The position numbers and the translations under genes were made by a program. DNA of 64,000 nucleotides. Source: Spirochaetota bacterium. GTDB taxonomy: Bacteria > Spirochaetota > Spirochaetia > Treponematales > Treponemataceae. Location of the stretch: assembly GCA_023443865.1 (NCBI GenBank), contig JAEZST010000010.1, positions 186,001 through 250,000 on the forward strand. The letters are read 5' to 3'. Under the pieces are notes generated by a model. The model did not search any database and was not told the origin of the DNA. It saw only the letters and a list, made by a program, of their open reading frames with translations. Shown piece by piece: positions 25,120 through 35,955 of the stretch. Numbering within the stretch: the first letter of the stretch is position 1; each line of letters starts with the position of its first letter.

Positions 25120-27197
25120 TGAAAGCCGCGTTTCGCTTTATCGCCTTAGCCGCGGCGGTCGGCTTACTGATCACCGGTTGCGCGGATTCTCTCCTCCCCG
25201 ATGGGCCTGCGGGTCCCGCCGGCGATAGGCTGGTAGTCACGCTTTCCTTCGCGCCGGCCAATGAAGCGCCTCCCGCCGCCGAATCGTCTTCCGCAAGGAC
25301 GCTTCTTCCCGACTTTGCGATATCTAACGCCGCTTACGTCACGGTACAGGTCTTTGATCCGGCCACGAATAGTGAGCTCGAAGCATCTCGGGTAACTCAG
25401 GCCGATCTGACCCAATCGACGCAGGTCTCAATGAACCTGCCGAGCGTCGGTCCCTGGACCCTGAAGGCAACCCTTTATGGCTCGGATAAAACCACCGTCG
25501 TTGCCACGGGAACGAAATTCTCGTTCCTTTTTTACCAGAGCGCTTACTGTACTATTCCCATAGAACCCCCATCCACCGCAGGCGGTACAGGTTCCCTTCG
25601 GTTTTCGCTTTACTTTGCCAACCTTCCCGTACCGCTTAGCTCCGTCACTACTACGTTAGTTCCGCTTACTGTTGAGGCTGGTAGTATCGTCAAGGAGGGC
25701 GATCCGATCAATCTTTCCACATTCCGTACCGATGATATCAGTACGATACTACTTGTATGCAATCCGCTTCCTTCCGGCAATTATCGCCTGAGGGCCAGTT
25801 TTATTCATGATAATCGTGAATTCCGCGTGAGCGGCATTGATCAGGTAATCCGCATCTGCGACGGCTTTGAGACACTGGGCAGCGCCAGCTTTAATTACTA
25901 CGATATCGTCTTCGAGCCCACCATGACCTTCACGTTTACTCCCTACAATCCTTCCGCGATCGCGGGCCAACGGGCGTTTGTGCTGGTATGGACAAAGGCT
26001 CAGTACGAAAAAACGACCGCTGACGGTACAATGACTCTTTATGAAACCCCCTATGCCTCCGCCCCGATCGGCATGGGCATCGTCAACCTCGATACCGAAA
26101 CCGGCGCCGGGAGCGTTACCATTCTCGATAAAGACGGTAAAGCCCTTCAATTCACGCGGGGAGAGCGCTATTACTACCGCGTGGTGGTGGATACTTCCGA
26201 TCGGTATAAGGATTATACGTCCTTCGGGGCTATTACTCACCCGGAGGCCATCGTCGGCGATACGGGAGACTACTGTGCCGAAGATTCTTTTACGAAGCTA
26301 AACATGGGCGAGTGGTCGGTAGATCCCTCGTCTTCCTCGCAAACGACCGCTATCTTCTTCGTAAGCGCAACCGGGGCCGGCTCGGGAAAAACCTACGAAG
26401 ATGCCTGCTCCTGGGCTTCCCTCGGGAGCCAGAATCTCAATAACGCCCAGCTTTACCTCGCCACCGACATAGACGTTTCCGCGGGGCTCACGGTTCCCGG
26501 TTCGGGGCTCCTATCCGTGTGGAGTATCGGGGCTCCGAAGGCGATACGGACCAGCGGAGTCATGAGCGGTTCCGTGTTTACGGTGCAAAACGGGGGGAAT
26601 CTCGGCCTCTTTGGGGTGGGTATCGACGGAACCAACGCCACGGCCATGTATAGTCCTGCCATCGTGGTAGGTCAGAACGGAAACCTCACGATGGACTCGG
26701 GTTCCTTCGTTCAAGCCGTGAATCTCTCGGGGGGCGACGGGGCGGCGGTCTCAATCTTTAACGGCTCGGCGAGTATTTCTTATACGAAATTTACCGGAAA
26801 CACCGCGGCCGCGGGTAACGGGGGCGCCTTAGCCATTACCGGCGACGGGGCAGTCTCTTCCAACGTATTCCTTCATTATGGCGTGAGTTTTACGGGTAAT
26901 ACGGCCAGTAACGGAACCGGCGGAGCCCTTTTCGTGGGCGAATCCGGAAACGCCTATTTGTCCTTTTTGGGCTCCTACGCCGAGACCTGCATGGTAATGA
27001 CCGACAATCACGCGCTTGGCGCGCTGGGCGCCGGTGGCGGCATTTACGTGGATGCCGGCGGAAGCCTATCGGGGCCGAGCCCCTGGCTTAACGCCGCGTC
27101 CGGGTATGGCTACGCGAGCCTGTGTACCGGAAACACCGCTACCGAAGCGGCGGCGGCAAATTACGTCAATAACGGCGCGTATACCGATACCTACTAA
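25119..27197 (+). CDS. beta-helix surface lipoprotein, paralogue 3
   Basis: A 692-residue lipoprotein (lipobox LLITGC). The N-terminal domain differs from that of paralogues 1 and 2, but the middle domain (AGQRAFVLVWTK, then GDTGDYCAED) and the FFVSATGAGSGKTYEDA entry into the beta-helix are shared. Helix repeats include GNGGALAITG, GTGGALFVGE and GAGGGIYVDAG. It is the last gene of the tandem set and is followed by an intrinsic terminator. Function is unknown; an adhesin or matrix-binding role is inference. Confidence 0.72.
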   Translation: MKAAFRFIALAAAVGLLITGCADSLLPDGPAGPAGDRLVVTLSFAPANEAPPAAESSSARTLLPDFAISNAAYVTVQVFDPATNSELEASRVTQADLTQSTQVSMNLPSVGPWTLKATLYGSDKTTVVATGTKFSFLFYQSAYCTIPIEPPSTAGGTGSLRFSLYFANLPVPLSSVTTTLVPLTVEAGSIVKEGDPINLSTFRTDDISTILLVCNPLPSGNYRLRASFIHDNREFRVSGIDQVIRICDGFETLGSASFNYYDIVFEPTMTFTFTPYNPSAIAGQRAFVLVWTKAQYEKTTADGTMTLYETPYASAPIGMGIVNLDTETGAGSVTILDKDGKALQFTRGERYYYRVVVDTSDRYKDYTSFGAITHPEAIVGDTGDYCAEDSFTKLNMGEWSVDPSSSSQTTAIFFVSATGAGSGKTYEDACSWASLGSQNLNNAQLYLATDIDVSAGLTVPGSGLLSVWSIGAPKAIRTSGVMSGSVFTVQNGGNLGLFGVGIDGTNATAMYSPAIVVGQNGNLTMDSGSFVQAVNLSGGDGAAVSIFNGSASISYTKFTGNTAAAGNGGALAITGDGAVSSNVFLHYGVSFTGNTASNGTGGALFVGESGNAYLSFLGSYAETCMVMTDNHALGALGAGGGIYVDAGGSLSGPSPWLNAASGYGYASLCTGNTATEAAAANYVNNGAYTDTY

Positions 27198-27232
27198 ACC
27201 CAATTCTGCCGATCGTTAGGATCGGACCTATC

Positions 27233-27272
27233 GCCCCGGTTCCCCCGCGAGGAGGTCCCGGGGCCTTTTTTT
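27233..27272 (+). terminator. intrinsic terminator after the beta-helix lipoprotein operon
   Basis: GCCCCGG (27233-27239) pairs with CCGGGGC (27258-27264), followed by seven T residues (27266-27272). The tail runs directly into the tex promoter. Confidence 0.75.
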
Positions 27273-27275
27273 GCC

Positions 27276-27304
27276 TTGCCCGGCCGGTCGTTTTCGGGTA
27301 TTAT
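27276..27304 (+). promoter_or_regulatory. tex promoter predicting a leaderless mRNA
   Basis: -35 TTGCCC (27276-27281), 17-bp spacer, -10 TATTAT (27299-27304), then 8 bases to ATG 27313 with no SD. Confidence 0.6.
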
Positions 27305-27312
27305 TCCCGACT

Positions 27313-29736
<2,424 letters not shown>

Positions 29737-29738
29737 GG

Positions 29739-30488
29739 GTGGCCTATTCGCTGAAAGCCGGGGAACTCCTTACGGAGGGGCTCCGGCGCCTTGGCTTTCC
29801 CGAGAACGGTTCGGCGCTCGATTCCGGCGCGAGCGTTCGGGGTATCGGGTCCATCGCGACCCTTGCGGACCGCTATATTCGCGAGTTGGAGCTTTTTAAC
29901 GCCGCTTTTGACCTGGTGGGCGCCGATACCCGGGAAGACCTGGTGGTGCGCCACCTCTTGGACAGTTTCGCCCCCTGGAAGGAGTTTTCCTCCATCCTTT
30001 CGGGGCTTGGCTCCCCCGAGTTCCCCGAGACGGGCCTTTCCGGCCCTGCCGGTACGCGATTCCGGGTGGCCGACGCGGGGTCGGGAGCGGGCTTTCCGGG
30101 CATTCCCCTTGCCATCGCCTTCCCTGACGTTTCGTTCACCTTGGTGGAACGCATGAGCAAGCGATGCGCCTTCCTGGAAAATTGCGCCGCCATGATGCGC
30201 CTTTCCAACGTAACCGTGCTCAATAAGGAAGTGGAACGCGCTCCTTCGGACAGTTTCGACGTGGTGGTATTTCGCGCCTTCCGTCCCCTCGATTCGGCCA
30301 TGACGCGAACCCTCTTGGCAATGCTCGCCAAGCCCCGCGGGAGATTGGCCGCCTGGAAGGCCCGTGCCGCCAAAATTGGCGAGGAAATGTCCGGAATTTC
30401 CGGCGAGATCGGGGGCTATGCGGTGCTCCCCCTGAAGGTGCCCTTCTTGGACGCCGAAGAGCGGAATTTGGTGGTGATTCGGCCTTGA
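29739..30488 (+). CDS. rsmG: 16S rRNA (guanine-527-N7)-methyltransferase RsmG
   Basis: A 249-residue SAM-dependent methyltransferase. Family hallmarks are VVRHLLDSFAPW, the SAM-binding loop DAGSGAGFPGIPLAIAFP, and LVERMSKRCAFLENC. It uses GTG at 29739, right after the tex stop, so it depends on tex translation. It ends 5 bases from the convergent TPR gene. It is slightly longer than typical RsmG (about 210-240), the excess being in the N-terminus and an insert after DSFAPW. Confidence 0.9.
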   Translation: MAYSLKAGELLTEGLRRLGFPENGSALDSGASVRGIGSIATLADRYIRELELFNAAFDLVGADTREDLVVRHLLDSFAPWKEFSSILSGLGSPEFPETGLSGPAGTRFRVADAGSGAGFPGIPLAIAFPDVSFTLVERMSKRCAFLENCAAMMRLSNVTVLNKEVERAPSDSFDVVVFRAFRPLDSAMTRTLLAMLAKPRGRLAAWKARAAKIGEEMSGISGEIGGYAVLPLKVPFLDAEERNLVVIRP

Positions 30489-30493
30489 TCGGC

Positions 30494-31858
30494 CTACATT
30501 TTGAGGGGCGTGCCCGAATCCACGGAATTGAGAATTCGGTTAAGTTGGTCTTTGTCGAACAGGTCTATCGGGCGGCCTTCGGTGAATCGTCGCGACTCGT
30601 CGGAATACACGCCCGCGGACATGCAAATACCCTTTCCCGCCTTGAGATCCTTGATTCGTCCGTGAAAATCGCGCAATAAAAGCTCGCCAACCGAACCCTG
30701 GGACCTGAAAAAGCGGAAGATAACGATATCCGACCACTTCGGCGTGTCTATCTCGGAGACGATATCCGTGTAATCCGCGAATACCGAAATATCCGTGATC
30801 TTGACCTTTGCCCCGGGGTAAAACTGCACGACTATCTTTCGGCAAAGCGAAACGAATTCGCTTTGTACGGCCATGAGGTAGGTTTGCAGGTTTTTATTTT
30901 GATTCAGTTCCTGATAGCGAAGGATCAGCGCGGGAACGTCCTTATAGCCCGGCGTTATCTTTTGGAGGTCTTTCAGGGTCCCGAGCGCCCGGGGAATATC
31001 CTGGTACTTGATCAGCGTCACCGCCATCTTATACAAAAGCTCGTTGTTTATTTCCTTTGGGATGCTTTCGTGTCTCAGCCCGATCTCGAAATCGAGGACC
31101 GCCTTGTCGTGTTGGTTCATTTGGGCGTGAATGATGCCGGCGTAGAGGGCCGATTGGGGGCCGAGCACGGGATCGGGGCGCAAATGGCTAAATATTTTCA
31201 GGGATCGATCGACGGCGCCGGACTCGAACAGGCATTCAGCCATGGCGAAGAGCGATTCCTTGTCCTCGGGTTGCAGGTCGATGGCCTTTTTCAGGTAGGC
31301 GAGGGCGTCGCGGTAACGATGGGTGCGGTGAAGGCTGAAGCCCATATACCGTTGGGCCAGAACGTTTTCCGAGTCGGTGATGAGCGCCTGGCGCAAGAAG
31401 GGAACCGCCTTTTCGTATTCCTTCTGCAGATAGCAGATATAGCCAAGGTTGTAATTCACCTCAAAGTGGTTTGGCTTTAGCTTTCGGGCCATTAAGAGGC
31501 CCTTGATGGCCTCCTGCAGGCGGTTGGTCTTGATGGCGGATACCCCATAGCGGAGCGCAGCCTCGAATTCGTCGAGTTTCGGGTTTCCCGGGGCGAGGTC
31601 GATCAGGATCTCGTATATGGGATACGCCTTTTCCCAGTCCTGTTCCTGGTAATGTATGTTTCCCATGGCGGAAAGACCATCCGGATCCCTGGGGTTCGCG
31701 GCGAGACGCCTCGTGGCTTCGCGGATAATGGTGCCGCGATCCTTTCGCTTTTCGCGTTTCGGTCCCTTTTCGCCTGGTTTACGGCCCAGCAACGAGAGGA
31801 GCAGGAGCGCGAACGTTACGATCAGGATGACCGTCAAGATGGTGAACGCCGAATTCAT
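30494..31858 (-). CDS. membrane-anchored TPR protein with C-terminal Mrr-nuclease-like domain
   Basis: A 454-residue protein with one N-terminal membrane helix (about 5-25), then roughly eight TPR-type helical repeats (about 40-310), then a C-terminal domain (about 330-450) with the layout of the Mrr/restriction-endonuclease fold: strand-rich start, then GELLLRDFHGRI, GKGICMSAGVYSDESRRF and RPIDLFDKDQLNRIL, which parallel the helix and the TTxxFTxxAxxFA and IxLIDGxxL segments of Mrr. The expected Q-x-K catalytic strand reads DIVIFRFFR, so nuclease activity is unlikely. Start ATG 31858 is set by a near-consensus promoter 8 bases upstream. Confidence 0.7.
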   Translation of the reverse strand: MNSAFTILTVILIVTFALLLLSLLGRKPGEKGPKREKRKDRGTIIREATRRLAANPRDPDGLSAMGNIHYQEQDWEKAYPIYEILIDLAPGNPKLDEFEAALRYGVSAIKTNRLQEAIKGLLMARKLKPNHFEVNYNLGYICYLQKEYEKAVPFLRQALITDSENVLAQRYMGFSLHRTHRYRDALAYLKKAIDLQPEDKESLFAMAECLFESGAVDRSLKIFSHLRPDPVLGPQSALYAGIIHAQMNQHDKAVLDFEIGLRHESIPKEINNELLYKMAVTLIKYQDIPRALGTLKDLQKITPGYKDVPALILRYQELNQNKNLQTYLMAVQSEFVSLCRKIVVQFYPGAKVKITDISVFADYTDIVSEIDTPKWSDIVIFRFFRSQGSVGELLLRDFHGRIKDLKAGKGICMSAGVYSDESRRFTEGRPIDLFDKDQLNRILNSVDSGTPLKM

Positions 31859-31866
31859 ATATAACC

Positions 31867-31896
31867 ATTATGGGCGCAATGCGGAAGAGCTGTCAA
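31867..31896 (-). promoter_or_regulatory. near-consensus promoter predicting a leaderless mRNA
   Basis: On the minus strand: perfect -35 TTGACA (31896-31891), 18-bp spacer, -10 CATAAT (31872-31867), then 8 bases (GGTTATAT) to ATG 31858. No SD is possible. Confidence 0.75.
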
Positions 31897-31905
31897 CAAT
31901 CCGCG

Positions 31906-31940
31906 TTGACAAGCCGATTCATTGCGTACTAGAGTATAAA
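31906..31940 (+). promoter_or_regulatory. promoter of the LysM gene
   Basis: -35 TTGACA at 31906-31911. The -10 is either TAGAGT (31930-31935, 18-bp spacer) or TATAAA (31935-31940, over-long spacer). It is back-to-back with the promoter at 31867-31896. An AGAAGGGGA SD precedes ATG 31968. Confidence 0.55.
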
Positions 31941-31967
31941 TAGTAAACAATTAGAAGGGGATTTTAG

Positions 31968-32936
31968 ATGGGTTCCGCCTCTATCGGTATAAAGCTGGCA
32001 GACAGCACGTTCTATCCGGTGCTCCGCGAAGGGGCTCCGGCGAGCAAGATCCTCGACCTCACCACCGTCCGCGACGATCAGACCAGCGTGCAGATCAACC
32101 TGTTCCGCAGCGAGTCCGAGTCGATCGACGATTCGGAATACGTAGGCACCCTCATAATCGAGGACATCGCCGCGAAGCCTTCCGGGGAGCCGACCGTTGA
32201 GCTCAAGCTTTCCCTCGACGAATCCAATGAGCTTTCGGCCGAGGCGGTGGATCTTGATTCAGGTTCGCGGCAGGTATTAAACGTTTCCCTCGAAACCCTC
32301 GATAAGGACAGCGTTTACAATTTGCCCGATTTCGACCTTACGCCGGTCGATTCCGACCTTGACCTTGGCGGCGATCCTACCCGCCAAAACGTCGTGGTCG
32401 ATTCGACGATTCCGGGAAACGCTCCCGAAGGATTGTACGAAATGGAAAACCAGGAAGAAAAACGAAGCGGAATCTTTCTGCCCGTATGGGCATGTATCCT
32501 TATCCTCGCCGTCGGCGTTCTGGCCCTCGTTTTGGCCTTGCTCGTCTCCGCCCGGGTAATGGTTCTCAATAAAACCCTGAGCGAAAGCGCGGCCAAGGCG
32601 CCCCAGGCGGTGGAAGCCCCGGCCGTCCCGACGACCGAGCCGGCTCCCGCGCCCGCCCCGGCGGAAACCGTTACCCCGCCGCCGGTAGAGACCCCCGCCG
32701 AGGCCCCGGCCGCGGAACCCGTCGTGGTCGAAGAGCCGGTGGTTCCCGCCCAACCCGAGGCGGCCCCCGAAGCGAAGCCCGTCCATTACAAGATCAAGTG
32801 GGGCGACACCCTGTGGGATCTCGCTGAATCGTATTACCGGAACCCCTGGCAATACAAAAAGATCGCGACGTATAACAAGATCAAGAATCCGAACCTAATC
32901 ATTGCGGGTACCTATCTCGACATCCCGCCGAAGTAA
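31968..32936 (+). CDS. single-pass membrane protein with C-terminal LysM domain
   Basis: A 322-residue protein. Residues 1-160 are acidic and probably cytoplasmic; one hydrophobic helix follows (about 170-192, LPVWACILILAVGVLAL); then a Pro/Ala/Glu-rich spacer and a LysM peptidoglycan-binding domain at the end (KIKWGDTLWDLAESYYRNPW to IAGTYLDIP). The orientation implies the LysM binds periplasmic peptidoglycan while the N-terminal domain faces the cytoplasm, an arrangement also seen in division or envelope-anchoring proteins. The start has a good SD. The next gene, a lytic transglycosylase, overlaps its end by 35 bases. Confidence 0.8.
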   Translation: MGSASIGIKLADSTFYPVLREGAPASKILDLTTVRDDQTSVQINLFRSESESIDDSEYVGTLIIEDIAAKPSGEPTVELKLSLDESNELSAEAVDLDSGSRQVLNVSLETLDKDSVYNLPDFDLTPVDSDLDLGGDPTRQNVVVDSTIPGNAPEGLYEMENQEEKRSGIFLPVWACILILAVGVLALVLALLVSARVMVLNKTLSESAAKAPQAVEAPAVPTTEPAPAPAPAETVTPPPVETPAEAPAAEPVVVEEPVVPAQPEAAPEAKPVHYKIKWGDTLWDLAESYYRNPWQYKKIATYNKIKNPNLIIAGTYLDIPPK

Positions 32937-35100
32937 GCGCCCTGAACGGCCCCGGTCGCCTCAGACCGGGGCGTTTTTTTCGGCCCTTCTCCTTCCCGTA
33001 TTGCTCTTCTCCTCCCTTTCCGGGTGCTCGGCCGAAACGCTGTGGGGTCGCCCGGTAGAACAGTCGCTACGGGACGCCGCCGCCGGCAATCTCGAATTTA
33101 TCGAGGCCGTCTCGCCCCGCCGGTATCCCGAGGCCCTGAAAGCCGGGGCGGCCGCTCCCTGGGCCTTGGGCGCCCTGCTCGAAAGGGGCGGCGACGACGC
33201 GAGGGCGCGGGCCATGTACGCCGTCGGCGCGGGGGCGAAAAGGCCCAAGCCGGGCGACGCCGCGTTTCCCTCGTGGGCCTTAAGCCGATGGGAATGCTTA
33301 CGCGCCCTCGTTCGGCTCTCGACGGGTACGGACCGGCTTCAGGCTATCAGGGACTCTATCGCGCTGCTCTCCGATTCGGCCGTCATTACCCTTCCCGAAT
33401 TTTCGGCGATGGACGCGGTTTCCCTCCGGGAGGATTACGGGGCAGCGGAAAACGTTACGTTGCTGGAACTGGGCCGCGCCGGCGAAATTAACGGAGGCGC
33501 GCCTTCCTGGATCGAGGCCACCCCTCTTTCCGCGGACCTAATCCGCGCCGTGAACGGCCTGCCCGAGTCGGCGTTGGACGAGCGGTCGCGGCGGGAGGTC
33601 GCCTGGCGTTCCGCCGTGTTTACCCGCGATTATCAGCGTTCTTGGCTCTTGGCTTCCGCGTGGATCGACGATTACGGATGGCCCGCGTCGCGCGCCGCCT
33701 GTTCCGACCTGGGGAAAGCCGCCCTGTACGGGGGCGCGTGGGGCGATTCCGACCCGGTCGCGCTTTTCCGCGACGCGGCCGAGGCGGCGGACTCGGCGGA
33801 CCGGCGATACGTTCTTTTGTTTTACGCCGCCCGGCTTGCCTACCGCTCGGCTTCCGTATCCGCGAACGAAACCCCCGACGATCGGGGCGACCGGCTTATG
33901 GCCCTCGCGCGGGACGCGGCCGAGACCCCGCAAGACAGGGACAGCGCCTCCTGGTATCTTCTCGACTCGGCCAACCGGCGCGGGGTCGAGGCCTTCCTGG
34001 AACGCGTTTCCGCGGACGCCGCCGGGTGGGGGAACCTTTCCTGGTACGCGGACATACTTGACGCTCGGGTAGCCTCGCTCGTGGCGTCGGAAGATTGGAA
34101 GCGTTTGGGCCGCTTGCGGGAAGCCCTTCTACCGATTTTGGAACTCGGCTACGCGAATCCGGGGGCTCCGGAACTAGCGGCGCGGCTGGGCTATATCGCC
34201 GCGCGCACCGGCCTTCTTTCTCCCGACGACGCCCGCGCGGAGTACGAGCGGATCCGAAACGACGCCGACGCGCCCACCTACTATCGGGTCGTCGCGGCCG
34301 ATCGGCTGGGCGTCCCGTTTACCGAGCCCGCCGACTACGCCTCTTCGCTTTCGGGGCGGAATCGCGCCGTAGACTCTCCCGCCGTGACCGAATTCCTGAA
34401 AACCGCGCTCGCGTGGAACGTGCCCGAAGCGGTATGGCCCCTGGTCAAAGAATGGGGCTTCGCGCCTCCTCCCCCGGAAGCCGCGGAAATCGCCGAAGCC
34501 CTCGCGAGATTCGGCTTCCATTCCGAGTCGATCAGGCTCGGCATTACCGGTTTTGCGGCGACTGGCCGAAGCGTGGGCCTTTCGGAGCTTTTCTACGTCT
34601 ATCCCCGACCCTGGCCGGCGGAAATAGCCGCCGCCGCGGAAGCCTCCGGAACGGCGGAAACCCTCCTTTACGCGCTTATACGGAGCGAAAGCTTCTTCGA
34701 CCCCGGCATTAGCTCCGTGGCGGGGGCGGTGGGCCTTACCCAGCTCATGGAAAGCACCGCCGCGGATATGGCGCGCAAGCAAAAGCTCGATACCTACGAT
34801 CTCAGGGACCCGGCGACCAATATCCGCCTGGGGTCGGCCTATTTCGGCGAATTGCTGGGCAGGCTGGAGAACCGGCCCCTGGACGCGGTCTTCGCCTATA
34901 ACGCCGGCATTACGCGGCTTCGGCAGTGGCGGCGCGCCTTCGGGAACCTCCCGGACGATCTTTTCCTGGAAGGGGTTCCCTATGCGGAAACCCGGGAATA
35001 CGGGAGAAAGGTGCTTGTGGCGGCGGTTTTTTACGGGTATCTTTATTATCGCGAAAGCGCCGAACGGTCCGTTCGATCCATCTTCAAAACGAGAGGCTAA
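32902..35100 (+). CDS. lytic transglycosylase, lipoprotein (Slt type)
   Basis: A 732-residue enzyme predicted to cleave peptidoglycan between MurNAc and GlcNAc. A basic N-terminus and hydrophobic stretch end in the lipobox SLSGC. A long helical superhelix-like region follows and the C-terminal SLT domain holds the catalytic glutamate E596 in LIRSESFFDPG, GAVGLTQLMESTA and VFAYNAGITRLRQW. The only in-frame start giving a complete signal is TTG 32902 inside the LysM gene, with no SD. A textbook terminator (32949-32980) then lies within the coding region between start and signal core, so the exact start is doubtful. uppP follows after 5 bases. Confidence 0.85.
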   Translation: MRVPISTSRRSKRPERPRSPQTGAFFSALLLPVLLFSSLSGCSAETLWGRPVEQSLRDAAAGNLEFIEAVSPRRYPEALKAGAAAPWALGALLERGGDDARARAMYAVGAGAKRPKPGDAAFPSWALSRWECLRALVRLSTGTDRLQAIRDSIALLSDSAVITLPEFSAMDAVSLREDYGAAENVTLLELGRAGEINGGAPSWIEATPLSADLIRAVNGLPESALDERSRREVAWRSAVFTRDYQRSWLLASAWIDDYGWPASRAACSDLGKAALYGGAWGDSDPVALFRDAAEAADSADRRYVLLFYAARLAYRSASVSANETPDDRGDRLMALARDAAETPQDRDSASWYLLDSANRRGVEAFLERVSADAAGWGNLSWYADILDARVASLVASEDWKRLGRLREALLPILELGYANPGAPELAARLGYIAARTGLLSPDDARAEYERIRNDADAPTYYRVVAADRLGVPFTEPADYASSLSGRNRAVDSPAVTEFLKTALAWNVPEAVWPLVKEWGFAPPPPEAAEIAEALARFGFHSESIRLGITGFAATGRSVGLSELFYVYPRPWPAEIAAAAEASGTAETLLYALIRSESFFDPGISSVAGAVGLTQLMESTAADMARKQKLDTYDLRDPATNIRLGSAYFGELLGRLENRPLDAVFAYNAGITRLRQWRRAFGNLPDDLFLEGVPYAETREYGRKVLVAAVFYGYLYYRESAERSVRSIFKTRG
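32949..32980 (+). terminator. intrinsic terminator between LysM gene and the transglycosylase signal sequence
   Basis: GCCCCGGTC (32949-32957) pairs perfectly with GACCGGGGC (32964-32972) around a 6-base loop; G then seven T residues (32974-32980) follow. It sits 12 bases after the LysM stop but inside the reading frame of the next gene. Confidence 0.8.
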
Positions 35101-35105
35101 TTCCC

Positions 35106-35936
35106 ATGAGCATCATCCAAGCCGTCATTCTCGGCGCCATCCAGGGCGTCGCCGAATTCCTGCCGATTTCCAGTTCGGGACATCTCGCTCTCGCCGCGTA
35201 TTTCTTCGGCCAGGCCGATGTCCCCCTGCTTTTTGACGTGTTGCTGCACCTTTCGACCCTCGCGGCCGTACTCATCGTTTTTCGCGCGCCCCTCCTTAGC
35301 CTACTCGCGGTCTTCGGCCGGTTTATCGCCCGGAAGCCCAAGGCGGGCGATGGCGAGGGCCTGAAAATGATCGTCGCCCTGATAATCGGCACGGCGGTTA
35401 CCGCGGTAATCGGTTTCGCCATTAAGGACCTCGTTGATCCGGCCTCCTTCGGAAGCGAAAACCAAAAATGGTTTTACGCGGCAGTGTCCGTATGCCTCGT
35501 GATTACCGGCGCCGTTTTGCTGGTTTCGGGCCGCTACCGGCCCAAGAACACCGTTCAGGTACCCGGTCCCCTGCAGGCGGTTCTCGTGGGCCTCGCCCAG
35601 GGCATCGGCGTTATCCCCGGCATTTCCCGTTCCGGCAGTACCATAGCGGCCTCCCTTTTCGCGGGATTGGACCGGAAAAAAGCGGGCGAATTCTCTTTTC
35701 TCCTTTCTATACCCGCCATCCTCGCGGCGTTTATGCTCGAGCTCAAAGATGCCGATACTCTTGTCGGAAGCGTTTCCGCGCTTCCGCTCGCCGTAGGCAT
35801 GCTCACGGCCTTCCTAGTCGGCCTGGTTTCCCTCAAATTCCTTTTGGGGTTGATCAACCGGGGCAAACTCGGCTGGTTCGCCGCGTATTTGATCCCCCTG
35901 GGTCTCGGCTTGGCGGCGTATTTCACGACTCTCTGA
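35106..35936 (+). CDS. uppP: undecaprenyl-diphosphatase UppP
   Basis: A 276-residue polytopic membrane enzyme that recycles the undecaprenyl carrier by removing one phosphate from undecaprenyl diphosphate. Signature motifs: IQGVAEFLPISSSGHLAL near the N-terminus and GVIPGISRSGSTIAASLFAG in the middle. ATG 35106 matches the family start; it lies 5 bases after the transglycosylase stop, so the two cell-wall genes are probably co-transcribed, with ftsK next. Confidence 0.94.
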   Translation: MSIIQAVILGAIQGVAEFLPISSSGHLALAAYFFGQADVPLLFDVLLHLSTLAAVLIVFRAPLLSLLAVFGRFIARKPKAGDGEGLKMIVALIIGTAVTAVIGFAIKDLVDPASFGSENQKWFYAAVSVCLVITGAVLLVSGRYRPKNTVQVPGPLQAVLVGLAQGIGVIPGISRSGSTIAASLFAGLDRKKAGEFSFLLSIPAILAAFMLELKDADTLVGSVSALPLAVGMLTAFLVGLVSLKFLLGLINRGKLGWFAAYLIPLGLGLAAYFTTL

Positions 35937-35955
35937 CGAATGGGGTAATTACTTG

